DNA of 64,000 nt from Gammaproteobacteria bacterium (GCA_008081045.1 VMDC01000001.1:1-64000), one strand, 5' to 3'. Positions 46,611-56,489 are shown, numbered from the stretch's first letter. A program made the numbers and translations. The notes: generated by a model from the letters alone, not told the origin.

Positions 46611-46916
46611 ATGGAGACGGTTTACTTGAACGCCGTGGTGATTTCTTTGTTCGCAACCTGGTTCATCCCGGCTACGATTCGAGACCCCCACAGCGGAGAG
46701 TTTCTGGGGTTTGCTCATGGAAAGTTCCTGGGCTTACTGGCCGCATTAACCCTCGTGGAAAGCTTCGTGGTCTCGCAGAGCTTCGGGTTCGGGCTTGAGG
46801 CGCTGCTGAGAGTGATCGCACAGGTCCTGATCGCTGTGTTTGCCGGGCTGATTTTTGTGAAATATACCCATCCCCGACTGTTCGGTTCGAGCATCAACTT
46901 TACCAAATGGTGGTAA
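46611..46916 (+). CDS. Small (101 aa) membrane protein, candidate immunity/partner protein of the double-glycine peptide
   Basis: ATG 12 bp after preceding stop; about three hydrophobic segments: VVISLFATWFIPATI, FLGLLAALTLVESFVVSQ, VIAQVLIAVFAGLIFVKYT. Confidence 0.65.
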   Translation: METVYLNAVVISLFATWFIPATIRDPHSGEFLGFAHGKFLGLLAALTLVESFVVSQSFGFGLEALLRVIAQVLIAVFAGLIFVKYTHPRLFGSSINFTKWW

Positions 46917-47062
46917 TCGCTCGGGCCGTTCGGGGCAGTCAGGCGGGTTGCAGAAGTTGTAGGTCTGCGCCTCCCGAGCAGGGCTAAAGACGGGGCTTGA
47001 GTCAACACACGACAGCGGGGCAGCTGCCTGCCCCGCTATTGTGCGCCTACCTGATGGAATAC

Positions 47063-47545
47063 TCAGTCGTTGTCGACCCGGTAGGTATCATGACAATTGC
47101 CGCAGGAGCCGCCCAGCGCACGGAAGGCGCCCATCGCGGTTGCAAACTCCCCGGTTGAAGCCGCTTCGGCAAACGCAATCGCATTGTCTTCCAGTGCCTG
47201 AGCCTTATCGCTGAGGTCACTCATGTTGTCCCAGATACTGTCGAGCGCGGTGGTCTCTACCGCGAACCCCCGTGTGTCTTCTGCCATTACTTCCGGAATC
47301 ATGCTGGCGATCGCGGCTATTCTCCGAGCGTTACGCTCGGCGACTTCCGCATTAAAAGGCGCGCCCTGAGCCATACCGGCGATAGGGATCAAGTTAAAAC
47401 GGAGTGTCTTAAACAGGGCCTTGCGTTGATCAACAGCTTGCGCTGCGCGTTGCTCGGGAGTGATGTTGTCTTGCGCAGACACGACCATCAGCAATCCGGA
47501 AACAGTCACGCAAAACGCGGACACCAGAATCAGTATTTTTCTCAT
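47063..47545 (-). CDS. Cytochrome c' (c-556 type)
   Basis: Signal peptide MRKILILVSAFCVTVSGLLMVVSAQD; C-terminal CGNCHDTYR haem motif, four-helix pattern. Confidence 0.92.
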   Translation of the reverse strand: MRKILILVSAFCVTVSGLLMVVSAQDNITPEQRAAQAVDQRKALFKTLRFNLIPIAGMAQGAPFNAEVAERNARRIAAIASMIPEVMAEDTRGFAVETTALDSIWDNMSDLSDKAQALEDNAIAFAEAASTGEFATAMGAFRALGGSCGNCHDTYRVDND

Positions 47546-47707
47546 TATTGAACCTCCACCTAGGTGAGTTTGCAGGCCAGACGGATCGATATAGCAGCTT
47601 GGAACCTGCGGGATTGGCTGATTACCCCCGAATGCCACGGGAACCCGTTCAGCGTGGGCTGACTATATTACAAAGCGTGAGGGCATGCCATTGGCGAGGG
47701 TGTTCGC

Positions 47708-48808
47708 CTAGCTTGCCACTTCTTTCCAGAGGAAGAGCCGGGTGGCAGCCAGGAAACTGATCGCCAGCCACACAGCGATACCCAGCAGACTTGGGAGAAT
47801 GTCAGTCAGAGCAGCTCCGGCGTTGGCGATTTCGCGCATCCCAGTGGAAACGAAAGACAGCGGCAGCAGTTGGGCCAGCGGTTGTATCCATTCGGGCATC
47901 GACTCTATCGGATAAAAGATCCCTGACAGGAATATCTGCGGCATGATGACAATGTTGCCAAGTGCGCCGATAGTCTCCTGAGTTTTTGCCAGACTGCCCA
48001 AGCTGAATCCGAGGCACAGAAAGACTACCGTCCCCAGAATGACGACAAAATAGTAAGCGAAGAAATTGCCGACAATCCGGATATCGAGCAGCACCACTGC
48101 CAGAACAATCAGCACGGTAAGCTGAACCAGAACGATGGTCATCCGGGCAAAGACTATCGCAGTGATAAAATCTTTTGGCTCAATCGGGGTGACGAACAGC
48201 CGCTTAAGAATGCCCTTGCGGCGATATTCCACAATGTTGAAACCACTGCCGGCAATAGACAGGTTCATCAGTGTCAATGCCATCAAGCCCGGCAGCAGAA
48301 AATCAATATAGCGCTGCGATCTGGCCTGGACATCTTCTATGGCGATGGTAAACAAAGGCGCGATTCCGCGAAATTCTCGCTCTATGGACAGTAGCGTTTG
48401 TTCCAGCACAGGCATGATCAGACCTAACTGGCTCACCTGGGCCGCATCCACCACCACGTTGATCTCAGAACTGCGCGTCTCAGGGGACTGACCGAAATCA
48501 GTGGGCAACTCCAGCACCATCGTCTGATCGCCGGCAATCAGCGCTTCTCTGAGTGGAGCCGACTCGCCGATGACAGTATTGAATACCGGAGAATCGCTCA
48601 GCCTCTGGACAAAATCTGAGGCGACCTGGTTTGACGACAGGTTGGCCACTCCAATGTTGATGGGCTCCTGTTCACGATCATTTGCCAGACTGAAGACGGT
48701 CATGAATATGACCGGGAAGAATAAGCTGAAGAAGATTGAGCGCCGATCTCTCAGGAAAATTTTTAAAAAGACCGACGTCAGATGTCGCTGGAGGGGATTG
48801 AGGATCAT
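47708..48808 (-). CDS. ABC-2 type transporter permease
   Basis: Large extracytoplasmic loop; FLLPGLMALTLMNLSIAG..., LFVTPIEPKDFITAIVFARM, MPQIFLSGIFYPIESMPEWIQPLAQLLPLSF. Confidence 0.92.
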   Translation of the reverse strand: MILNPLQRHLTSVFLKIFLRDRRSIFFSLFFPVIFMTVFSLANDREQEPINIGVANLSSNQVASDFVQRLSDSPVFNTVIGESAPLREALIAGDQTMVLELPTDFGQSPETRSSEINVVVDAAQVSQLGLIMPVLEQTLLSIEREFRGIAPLFTIAIEDVQARSQRYIDFLLPGLMALTLMNLSIAGSGFNIVEYRRKGILKRLFVTPIEPKDFITAIVFARMTIVLVQLTVLIVLAVVLLDIRIVGNFFAYYFVVILGTVVFLCLGFSLGSLAKTQETIGALGNIVIMPQIFLSGIFYPIESMPEWIQPLAQLLPLSFVSTGMREIANAGAALTDILPSLLGIAVWLAISFLAATRLFLWKEVAS

Positions 48809-48811
48809 TGG

Positions 48812-49576
48812 TTACTCCCTCAAGCCGTGGCCTGTTAAGGACAGAAAAACGTCTTCGAGGTTGCCGTGCAGCGGGGCTTCAGGTGGCTCGGGTGCAAATT
48901 CGAGTATCAATGCTTCAGGCGTACCTTCCGCGATGATCTTGCCGTGGTCCATGATGGCGATGCGATCGCAGAGCTCTTCAGCCTCTTCCATGTTATGGGT
49001 GGTCAGCACAATGGTCATGCCACCCTCATTCAGGCCCTGCACCAGATCCCACAGATTGCGCTTGGCCTGAGGGTCGAGGCCCGTGGTTGGCTCATCAAGA
49101 AACAAGACCTTAGGCTCGTTTACCAGCGCACAGGCGATTGAGAAGCGCTGTTTCTGACCGCCCGACAGAGCTGCAGGTTTTGCTCTGGCTTTATCTTCCA
49201 GCTGAACTTTGGCGAGCAACGCCATGGGGTCTATCGTTCTGTGATACAGCGCGCCGAACAGTGAGAGGAGCTCTTCAAGGCTGACGTTGTCGAAATATTC
49301 GTTGGCCTGGAGCTGAACGCCAATGCGCTCTTTGACCCGGTAGGGGTTGGTCCTGACGCTGATGCCGTCAATAAGAGCTTCTCCGCCGTCGATATCGTTC
49401 AGGCCCTCGATCATTTCCAGCGTGGTAGTCTTGCCGGCTCCGTTAGGGCCGAGGATACCGAACACCTCGCCCTGCTTTATCGAGAGGGACACGCCGTTCA
49501 CGGCAAAGAATTTTTGCGATTTGTCATCCGGCAGAGGGTATTGCTTCTGCAGGTTACAGACTTCGATGATGGGCAT
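48812..49576 (-). CDS. ABC transporter ATP-binding protein
   Basis: GILGPNGAGKTTTLEMIEGL, LSGGQKQRFSIACALVNEPKVLFLDEPTTGLD, TTHNMEEAEELCDRIAIMDHGKI. Confidence 0.96.
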   Translation of the reverse strand: MPIIEVCNLQKQYPLPDDKSQKFFAVNGVSLSIKQGEVFGILGPNGAGKTTTLEMIEGLNDIDGGEALIDGISVRTNPYRVKERIGVQLQANEYFDNVSLEELLSLFGALYHRTIDPMALLAKVQLEDKARAKPAALSGGQKQRFSIACALVNEPKVLFLDEPTTGLDPQAKRNLWDLVQGLNEGGMTIVLTTHNMEEAEELCDRIAIMDHGKIIAEGTPEALILEFAPEPPEAPLHGNLEDVFLSLTGHGLRE

Positions 49577-49869
49577 GGTAGGTCTAGTCCGGCGGCATTA
49601 CTGGGCGGCGATGATAACCTAACTTGACCACTGAATACGCGGCTAAAGCGCAGTGCGATTGCTTTTCCAGTACCAACAGTCCTTTCGCTGTTGTGAGAAG
49701 ACTCCAATCAACGGGATTCCTTGAATGTTGCTCTTGCCAACCTCTGAATTCATCCGACTGACAATCGATTTCTGAGGATGGGTTCAAACTGCGGGTCGCA
49801 TTTCTGCCGTTCATCCGGTGGCGAGAACAAACGTTCGGAAATTACTGAGCCCGCTGAGCACGGGATAAT

Positions 49870-50277
49870 CTACAGTAGGGGGTGCAGTTCGATTGGAATC
49901 GAGTCGTTCCTGCCTCCCACCAGCGCCCCGATGTATGTGTCGCTCCAGGTGTATTTCGCCTGCATCAGGGCGTTAATTCGGCTGCTTTTGTCTTCCCGGA
50001 GCACGGTTCGATAACGAATAGTTTCACCGTTCCGGGTCAGTTTGACAGCATTGCTTGACAGGATGCGGTTAAACCAACCTGATCCGTCAGCACCTACCCT
50101 GAGATACTGTAACCCTTCATCATCGACGATCCAAAGCCTCGTAGTCTGCTCTTCTCCCGACTCATCCGTGGTGTGAAGTTCCACCACTTCGACTCGCTCA
50201 GCGGCCATGCGCTCCAATTCCGCGACCAACAGCAACAAGCAAACAAAGATCCCAATTCCCCAATGGAGTTTGTTCAC
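49870..50277 (-). CDS. Small TM-anchored protein, nitroreductase/DUF2255-like
   Basis: GTG start at VNKLHWGIGIFVCLLLLVAELE; RLWIVDDEGLQYLRVGADGSGWFNRILSSNAVKLTRNGETIRYR. Confidence 0.55.
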   Translation of the reverse strand: MNKLHWGIGIFVCLLLLVAELERMAAERVEVVELHTTDESGEEQTTRLWIVDDEGLQYLRVGADGSGWFNRILSSNAVKLTRNGETIRYRTVLREDKSSRINALMQAKYTWSDTYIGALVGGRNDSIPIELHPLL

Positions 50278-50306
50278 AAGCAGCTCTCTGATGTTAATAA
50301 TCTTTT

Positions 50307-50597
50307 TCAATAGTGATACTGGCCAAACCGATCGCTGAACCGTTTGGGTTTGATGGGCGCGAGGAAAAAGTAGAATACCCAGGCAAACCAGCTTAAACAG
50401 ATCATGGCCAGGAGCCAGGCGATTTTCTCGAATCCCGTTGTCTTCTCGGAGGTTGCAATGATCCAGAAAGGCAAGAACCACAGTGCCAGACAGAAAATGC
50501 TGAGCACAATGCCGGCACCCGTCGCGGCGAGCGGAATGAGTGCCAGTGTGCCGAGTATGACCAGAAAGATGACGACTAAGTTGCCCAGTGTTTTCAT
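50307..50597 (-). CDS. Small membrane protein with PLDc_N-like region
   Basis: LSIFCLALWFLPFWIIATSEKTTGFEKIAWLLAMICLSWFAWVFYFFLAPIKPK. Confidence 0.6.
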   Translation of the reverse strand: MKTLGNLVVIFLVILGTLALIPLAATGAGIVLSIFCLALWFLPFWIIATSEKTTGFEKIAWLLAMICLSWFAWVFYFFLAPIKPKRFSDRFGQYHY

Positions 50598-50854
50598 AAT
50601 TGTGCTTCGCTTTCGCGACCCTGCCTTATATGTTTGAGTTGAATCACAAAATGACTAGTGTCCCGTTAGCATTGCGAAGGGCGTGCCAATATACTATGAG
50701 CAATAAAAACAGAGACTTAGCTGCAGTCGCTTCGCAGCCGAGTTGGCAAAAAGCACGAAAAGTGGCGGATTTCGCCACAATAATAGGCTCCTGTCAGCGT
50801 CTTGGCTGAGCGTTCGTTGGCAAGGAAAAACAGAAAATCGGTGACAGGTGATCA

Positions 50855-51367
50855 TTGGTGAGTGTTCCACAGGATACAGACCGTCTTCAGCTTCGACAGG
50901 CCCAAGTTGAAGACGCCCCGTTTATGCTGAAACTGCTCACGGAGCCGGCCTGGCGAAAGTTCATCAGTCAGCATGAGGTGAAGTGCGAAGCGTCTGCCCT
51001 GCGCTACATGGAAGAGCGTATTTTTCCGCCGTACCGTGAGGCTCTGGGGTTCTGGGTGGTTGTCTTTCGGGACACGCAGCAGCCGATTGGTATTTGTGGC
51101 CTGGTCAAGCGGCCTTATCTGGAGAAACATGATCTCGGCTTTGCTTTTTTGGAAGAAGTATGGGGCACTGGCGTCGCCAAAGAAGCGGCGGTGTCTTGCC
51201 TGAGCTACGCCAGGGACAGTCTTGGCTTGGCCGAGATATGGGCAATTACCGTCGAGGAAAACATACAGTCGATTGGTCTGTTAAAGAAACTGGGATTCAG
51301 GTTTCTCAAACACACCGTCAACCCTGATGAAGAAACCCTGGAAGTGTACAGCCGGATCTTGGGCTGA
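50855..51367 (+). CDS. GNAT (RimJ/RimL-like) N-acetyltransferase
   Basis: LQLRQAQVEDAPFMLKLLTEPAWRKFI; DLGFAFLEEVWGTGVAKEAAVSCLSYARDSLGLAEIWAITVEENIQSIGLLKKLGFRF. Confidence 0.93.
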   Translation: MVSVPQDTDRLQLRQAQVEDAPFMLKLLTEPAWRKFISQHEVKCEASALRYMEERIFPPYREALGFWVVVFRDTQQPIGICGLVKRPYLEKHDLGFAFLEEVWGTGVAKEAAVSCLSYARDSLGLAEIWAITVEENIQSIGLLKKLGFRFLKHTVNPDEETLEVYSRILG

Positions 51368-51401
51368 GGCGCTTCTGGTCAAAGATTCGGAGAATAGGTC
51401 G

Positions 51402-52541
51402 ATGACAAGCTGGCGCGCCCGGTTTTCGGGCTTAACACTCATTGTTGTTCTGGTGCCTTCCCTCGCCGGAGCCGACGATTTCAACGACAGTGTGGATGCC
51501 ATATTTGCCCAGATAGACGCTGCCACTGATCCCGGCTGCAGTGTCGGTGTCATTGCGGAAGGTGAATTGATCCACCGGTCCGGGTATGGCTTGGCTAACC
51601 TTGAACTGGATGTCCCGCTCGATGGCACGCAGGTACACCGGATCGGTTCGGTATCCAAGCAGTTTACCGCGTTTGCAGTTCTGCTCCTGGCCGAAGAGGG
51701 TAAGGTTGATCTTGAAGAGGATATCCGGGTGTACTTACCGGAACTGCACAGTTACGGCTACCCCGTCAGTATCAATGCGGTGCTCGGACATGTTGCCGGC
51801 ATGGCAGACTATGACTATGTCTCCGGAGGTGATGACGGTCCGGTCGAGGGAGGGCTGAATCTTAGCTCCGTTGCCGGAGGGCCTTTCCGACTCGGCAATG
51901 AGGACTATCTCAGCATCCCGGAGTTCTTCGACGTGGTGAAACAGATTCCGTTGCGACAGGCGCCGAATGAATCCTATCGCTACAGCAACCTTGGATATTT
52001 TCTGCTTTCCATGCTGATAGAGACAGTGTCCGGTGAATCGTTGCGGGAATATGCCGCCAGGCAGATCTTTGAACCTCTTGGGATGCGCAACACTTTTTTC
52101 AGTGACGATCCGGTTGAAATTGTAAAGAACAGAGCCAGTGGCTATCGCCCTGAGGCCGGTGGCTATGTGACTGATATGACCAATCTCTTTTGGGTCGGGG
52201 ATGGTGGTTTACATACTAATGTAGATGACCTGGCGCTTTGGGATGCTCATTTTTATCATCCGACTCTGGGTCTTAACCCCGAAGCGCTGATGGCCCGGTT
52301 TCTGACACCCAACAGCCCGCTTCCGTCCGCGCCGGATACGCTGTATGCCAATGGCCAGAACATCGGCAGAGCCAACGGTAAAGAGCGGATTTATCATTCC
52401 GGCGGATGGCTCGGAGTGACCACTTTTTATGCGCGTTATCCCGCGGAACAATTTTCGACCGTCCTGCTGTGTAATGACGTCAGCCAGTCTCCGTCCAGCT
52501 TGTCAGAGCAGATCGAGCAACTTTATTTCAGCTCGAGATAA
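51402..52541 (+). CDS. Serine hydrolase, class C beta-lactamase-like
   Basis: HRIGSVSKQFTAFAVLLLAEEGKVDLEEDIRVYLPE (SxxK); YRYSNLGYFLLSMLIETVSGESL (YxN); IYHSGGWLGVTTF (HSGG). Confidence 0.93.
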   Translation: MTSWRARFSGLTLIVVLVPSLAGADDFNDSVDAIFAQIDAATDPGCSVGVIAEGELIHRSGYGLANLELDVPLDGTQVHRIGSVSKQFTAFAVLLLAEEGKVDLEEDIRVYLPELHSYGYPVSINAVLGHVAGMADYDYVSGGDDGPVEGGLNLSSVAGGPFRLGNEDYLSIPEFFDVVKQIPLRQAPNESYRYSNLGYFLLSMLIETVSGESLREYAARQIFEPLGMRNTFFSDDPVEIVKNRASGYRPEAGGYVTDMTNLFWVGDGGLHTNVDDLALWDAHFYHPTLGLNPEALMARFLTPNSPLPSAPDTLYANGQNIGRANGKERIYHSGGWLGVTTFYARYPAEQFSTVLLCNDVSQSPSSLSEQIEQLYFSSR

Positions 52542-52543
52542 CA

Positions 52544-53653
52544 CTAGGGAAAGTCGATGTCTTCGTTGATGTCTTCCAGGGGAATGTAGTCGAGGTCAAA
52601 CCCAAAGGCGCGGGGCTCGGTTACGGACAGTGCCTGTGCAGTGCGGTAGTGTTGGGTACAGCCTATGCCAAAAACGGCGATTCTCTGTCCATACCGCATG
52701 CGTTCAGCATTCAGAGGTCGCGCCGTTTCCTGCTCTACGATGCAGATAAGATCCGGTACGCTGGCCACCGTCCGGCCATTAATGCTGGCGACGAGATACT
52801 CGTTTTTAATCAGGAGTTCCATCCTGCGGCCGGCGTCTTCAAAGCTTTGCACAGTGGCTGTGCCTACATCGTATCCGCCTACGATCTTCCGGGTGGTATC
52901 AATCACTTTGCCGGTGAACAAGCGCTTGATAACGCCATAGTCGCTTGCCTCAAACAGCGCAAAAAGTTCTGGCTCAATGGCGTCAATGTGGCCGTCATGG
53001 TGACGCAGCAGCGCGCCGAGTCTGGTGGCGAAGCTGAGGGTGTGCGGAATCGCACTGCGCTTCACCAGAGCGCCGGTCATCCCGTGTTCCGCGGAAGTGA
53101 CCATGCCGCCCATGGCCACTGCCTTGGCACGAATTTCCTTTTCAAAACTCATCGCGTCCGCGCATTCCAGCAGTTCCCAATTACCGAATGCATCCATGAT
53201 GACGGCGGGCGTCGGCTTGGCACCGTATATCGGAAAAGTCATCATCTGGGCCTCGGGGAGTGCCCGACCCATGCCGTCGCCATCGACGCAGGGAATGCCT
53301 TTCATTGCAGCGACGAAGGGCGGAATGGTGCTGTTTCCGCCGCCGACTTCAAATGGAATGACGGCATCGATATGCTTTCCCGTCACAGCTTCATAGCGGT
53401 TCAGTGCTCCGATAGCCTCATCGACAGTCGGCAGTTGCTCCAGGGTCACCGTGGGTGCACCAACCATGCCGATGCTCACCACGAACGCATCGTCCCGCAA
53501 ATCTCCGGGAGAGATAAGCTGAGCCGGTCCCACCTGATGCAGTATCCGTTCGGCCAGTAATTGCGAAACATAGGGGTCGCCGCCTCCGCCGGTTGCGAGA
53601 AATGCCGCACCGGTGCACAGGTCCTTGATGTGCTCTGCTCCGATAGTTTTCAT
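52544..53653 (-). CDS. DUF917 domain protein
   Basis: IKDLCTGAAFLATGGGGDPYVSQLLAERIL; PFEVGGGNSTIPPFVAAMKGIPCVDGDGMGRALPEAQMMTF. Confidence 0.9.
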   Translation of the reverse strand: MKTIGAEHIKDLCTGAAFLATGGGGDPYVSQLLAERILHQVGPAQLISPGDLRDDAFVVSIGMVGAPTVTLEQLPTVDEAIGALNRYEAVTGKHIDAVIPFEVGGGNSTIPPFVAAMKGIPCVDGDGMGRALPEAQMMTFPIYGAKPTPAVIMDAFGNWELLECADAMSFEKEIRAKAVAMGGMVTSAEHGMTGALVKRSAIPHTLSFATRLGALLRHHDGHIDAIEPELFALFEASDYGVIKRLFTGKVIDTTRKIVGGYDVGTATVQSFEDAGRRMELLIKNEYLVASINGRTVASVPDLICIVEQETARPLNAERMRYGQRIAVFGIGCTQHYRTAQALSVTEPRAFGFDLDYIPLEDINEDIDFP

Positions 53654-55194
53654 GGTGAGTGACGAAGGTCTCCGACAACCTTTACCCGAATTCTTGCCGC
53701 ATCATCATCCATATAGCTTACGCTGGTCTCTTCGATGTCCAGCACACGTAGCGTCTTCGGCTCGGCGCCTGCGGCGACCGCTTTGGCCTGTGCTTCTCGG
53801 GTCATATCTGCCAGCACGCGGTCCCGACTGTGCTTACTGAAGCTGACCAGCTGTTCGACCTCACCTCCAACCTGTGCGATGGCCGCACCGATGGCATTGG
53901 CGACACCCGCATGCTCTGGCACGATGACGCTGGATGCAGTTGCCAACTCACGGGACACCAGAATAGCGCCACCACCGACCAGGATGACCGGTACCGGTGC
54001 TTCGCTGGGGCGCATCTTGTCGATGGCCTCGTCGATCATCCGGTGAATGCGCTGCGTTGCCCGCTCCACTACCGCTCGATCCAGCGTCTGTACGCGGGCG
54101 GGCTGGCCGACGCTGACCGAACCATTGGCTACTGCGATATCGGTTGCCGTCAGGGTTGAGCCACCGAATACCAGCGCCTCTTCGACCAGTCTGTGGCCGA
54201 CGGACTGTGGCCCCACCGAGGCGCCTTCGTCGGCGATCAGGCTGCCGCCGCCCAGACCGATAGGAAGAATGTCGGGCATTCTGAAATTGGTCCGTACTCC
54301 GCCAACTGTGATATGGCTGTTACTCTCTCTTGGAAATCCATTCGCCAGCACGCCGACGTCCAGCGTGGTGCCGCCGATATCGACGACCAGCGCATCTTGC
54401 ATGCCGGAGAGAACCGCGGCGCCCCGAAGACTGTTGGTTGGCCCGCTTGAAAAGGTCAGGGCCGGATAGCGTGCGATGAACTGGGCAGACATCAAAGTCC
54501 CGTCATTCTGACTGATATAGAACGGGCAGCGTAAGCCGCGTTCAGCAAGAGCAGCTTCCATGTTCGAGACGACCTTTGTAGCAAGTTCGCCGAGACTGGC
54601 ATTCAGCAGCGCTGCATTTTCCCGCTCAAGAATGCCCAGACGGCCAATTTCATGGCTCATGGAGATATTGGCGTCAGGGATGCGCCGTCTGATTCGTGCA
54701 GCTATCTCGAGTTCATGGGCATTGTCGGCGGGCGAAAACGCCGCAGAGACCGCAATGGATTTGACGCCACTGTGGATGATATCGGCAATTGCTTCATCCA
54801 GTGCCGTTTCATCAATCGGAGCGATTTGCCGGCCGTCAAACATATACCCGCCGCCGATCATGTGGCCGTGATTACCCAGCGCGGAGGCGATGTCGGTGGG
54901 CCAGTCACACAGCGGAGGAAGCCCCGAGCCGGTCGGGAGGCAGGCTCTGATGATGGCTGTCGGACTCAACTGCTTGCGCTCAATGACGGCATTAGTAAAG
55001 TGGGTCGTGCCGATCATTACAGCCTCAATCGCCGTTACATCGACCCGGCCTTCAGTCATCACCCGGTCAAGCGCCTCGATAATTCCCTGACGCACATCGC
55101 TGCTGGTCAGTGCTTTATGGGCGCAGAGGATTTCCATGCCGTTCATCAGAACCGCATCAGTATGGGTACCACCGACATCTATACCGATTCTCAT
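53650..55194 (-). CDS. Hydantoinase/oxoprolinase family protein (HyuA-like)
   Basis: MRIGIDVGGTHTDAVLM; IGTTHFTNAVIERKQLSPTAIIR; ALVVDIGGTTLDVGVLANGFPRES. Confidence 0.93.
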   Translation of the reverse strand: MRIGIDVGGTHTDAVLMNGMEILCAHKALTSSDVRQGIIEALDRVMTEGRVDVTAIEAVMIGTTHFTNAVIERKQLSPTAIIRACLPTGSGLPPLCDWPTDIASALGNHGHMIGGGYMFDGRQIAPIDETALDEAIADIIHSGVKSIAVSAAFSPADNAHELEIAARIRRRIPDANISMSHEIGRLGILERENAALLNASLGELATKVVSNMEAALAERGLRCPFYISQNDGTLMSAQFIARYPALTFSSGPTNSLRGAAVLSGMQDALVVDIGGTTLDVGVLANGFPRESNSHITVGGVRTNFRMPDILPIGLGGGSLIADEGASVGPQSVGHRLVEEALVFGGSTLTATDIAVANGSVSVGQPARVQTLDRAVVERATQRIHRMIDEAIDKMRPSEAPVPVILVGGGAILVSRELATASSVIVPEHAGVANAIGAAIAQVGGEVEQLVSFSKHSRDRVLADMTREAQAKAVAAGAEPKTLRVLDIEETSVSYMDDDAARIRVKVVGDLRHSP

Positions 55195-56489
55195 GCTGCA
55201 GACGGACTCCGGTTGAGTCGAGAGGGCCAGCATCTGCGGCAAACGAGATAAATAGGAGCAGTCACCACCAGCGCGTCCAGACTCGGGATATTAGACACAG
55301 ACACTTCGGTGACGAAAATGATCGCGGAGAGGATGGTGCCTATAACCCAGGCAGCCATCGCTGCCCGATCATAGTCGGGAAGGGAGGCGCGCAATTCCGA
55401 TGGGAATCGCTGTTGTCCGAGCAGAAAGTAGTCGACGAGATAAATGCCAGCGATCGGCGGCACAATCACGCCCAACCACTCCAGAAATTCGATGAAATGA
55501 TCGGTAATACCCAGCATGGCCAGGCCTGTTCCGACCGCGCCACTGACAAGCATCAGCTGCCATTCCGGTGTTTTCGTCCGGACAACGGCCACCGCGAGAG
55601 TCGTGCTGTAGAGATTGACGCTGTTGGTTGTCCAGGTTGCAAAGACCAGAATGATGAATGCGCTGCCAGCCAATCCGAGGGCGATCATATAGGCCATTGG
55701 GTCAACCAGGCCGGTGATCATGGCGGGGAGCACTCCCATGAGCATGGAAAAGAAATTGCCCAGACCATTGCCCAGCAGCGAGGCGGAAACACAGTCTCCT
55801 GTGGTGCGGGCGTACCTTGACAGATCAGGCATCAGGACCACACCAACGATCAGGCTACCGACTACGGTCGAGACGGCAGTGTAGAAGTAGTCCGGATTGG
55901 CGCCCCTGATGTTCAGCACCGCGGGCCAGCTGACGTCGGTCATGGCAAGCTTGCTGACATAGATGAGAAAACAGATCAGTAAAGGCACCGCAAACAACGC
56001 CAGACGATCAATGGCTTTGAAGCCAAAAAGAGTAGTCACAAGAATCAGTGCCGAGGAGACCAGGGTAAGTGACCAGGTCGGCGGCGCGAGGCCCCAGATT
56101 TCCTCAAGTGCAATAGCGAGAGTCTGACCGAAGAATCCCGCGGTCACTGCGAACCAGCCCAGCAGTGTCAGAGCCAGCAGGATATTGACATAGTCAGACC
56201 CTTTTTTGCCGAACACGAATTCGATGATCAGGTAGCTGCTGAGTCTGGTTTGGGCACCAACAATGGCGGCAGGAATTGACATCAGGGCCAGTACTGCAGA
56301 GGCCAGCCCGATTGCTTTCGCAGCATCGACAAAGCCAAGTTGCTCGGCAGTAATTGCTCCGGTGTACAGCGTAGGCAGAGTGAGACAGATGCCAAAGAGA
56401 ACCAGCCCGACGGACCAGCCGGACACTGTGTCCTCTGCTGTCACCGCAGTTCGTGCGCTTTCGTCAAGTAGCTGGCTTAAATGGCTCAA
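55191..56489 (-). CDS. NCS1/cytosine permease (CodB-like) family transporter
   Basis: 12-TM-like profile; GLVLFGICLTLPTLYTGAITAEQLG; MPDLSRYARTTGDCVSASLLG. Confidence 0.88.
   Translation of the reverse strand: MSHLSQLLDESARTAVTAEDTVSGWSVGLVLFGICLTLPTLYTGAITAEQLGFVDAAKAIGLASAVLALMSIPAAIVGAQTRLSSYLIIEFVFGKKGSDYVNILLALTLLGWFAVTAGFFGQTLAIALEEIWGLAPPTWSLTLVSSALILVTTLFGFKAIDRLALFAVPLLICFLIYVSKLAMTDVSWPAVLNIRGANPDYFYTAVSTVVGSLIVGVVLMPDLSRYARTTGDCVSASLLGNGLGNFFSMLMGVLPAMITGLVDPMAYMIALGLAGSAFIILVFATWTTNSVNLYSTTLAVAVVRTKTPEWQLMLVSGAVGTGLAMLGITDHFIEFLEWLGVIVPPIAGIYLVDYFLLGQQRFPSELRASLPDYDRAAMAAWVIGTILSAIIFVTEVSVSNIPSLDALVVTAPIYLVCRRCWPSRLNRSPSAA

Noticed and set aside
46329-46916. 195-aa ORF spanning the double-glycine peptide gene in another frame
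   Set aside because: Its N-terminal half is an Arg/Gly-rich off-frame reading of the peptide gene; the real gene is the 101-aa ORF from ATG 46611
47708-49576. ABC transporter as dedicated exporter of the 46.3-kb double-glycine peptide
   Set aside because: ATPase lacks an N-terminal C39 peptidase domain, the pair is an ABC-2 drug-type exporter on the opposite strand, and a cytochrome c' gene intervenes; a self-protection role remains possible but unsupported
49577-49869. tRNA gene (GGGTTCAAACTGCGG resembles a T-arm)
   Set aside because: No acceptor stem, D-arm or anticodon arm could be folded around it
50640-50854. Integron attC-like site near small accessory genes (CCGTTAGC, GCGTTCGTTGGC)
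   Set aside because: No matching complementary core pair with attC spacing and no integrase or cassette series
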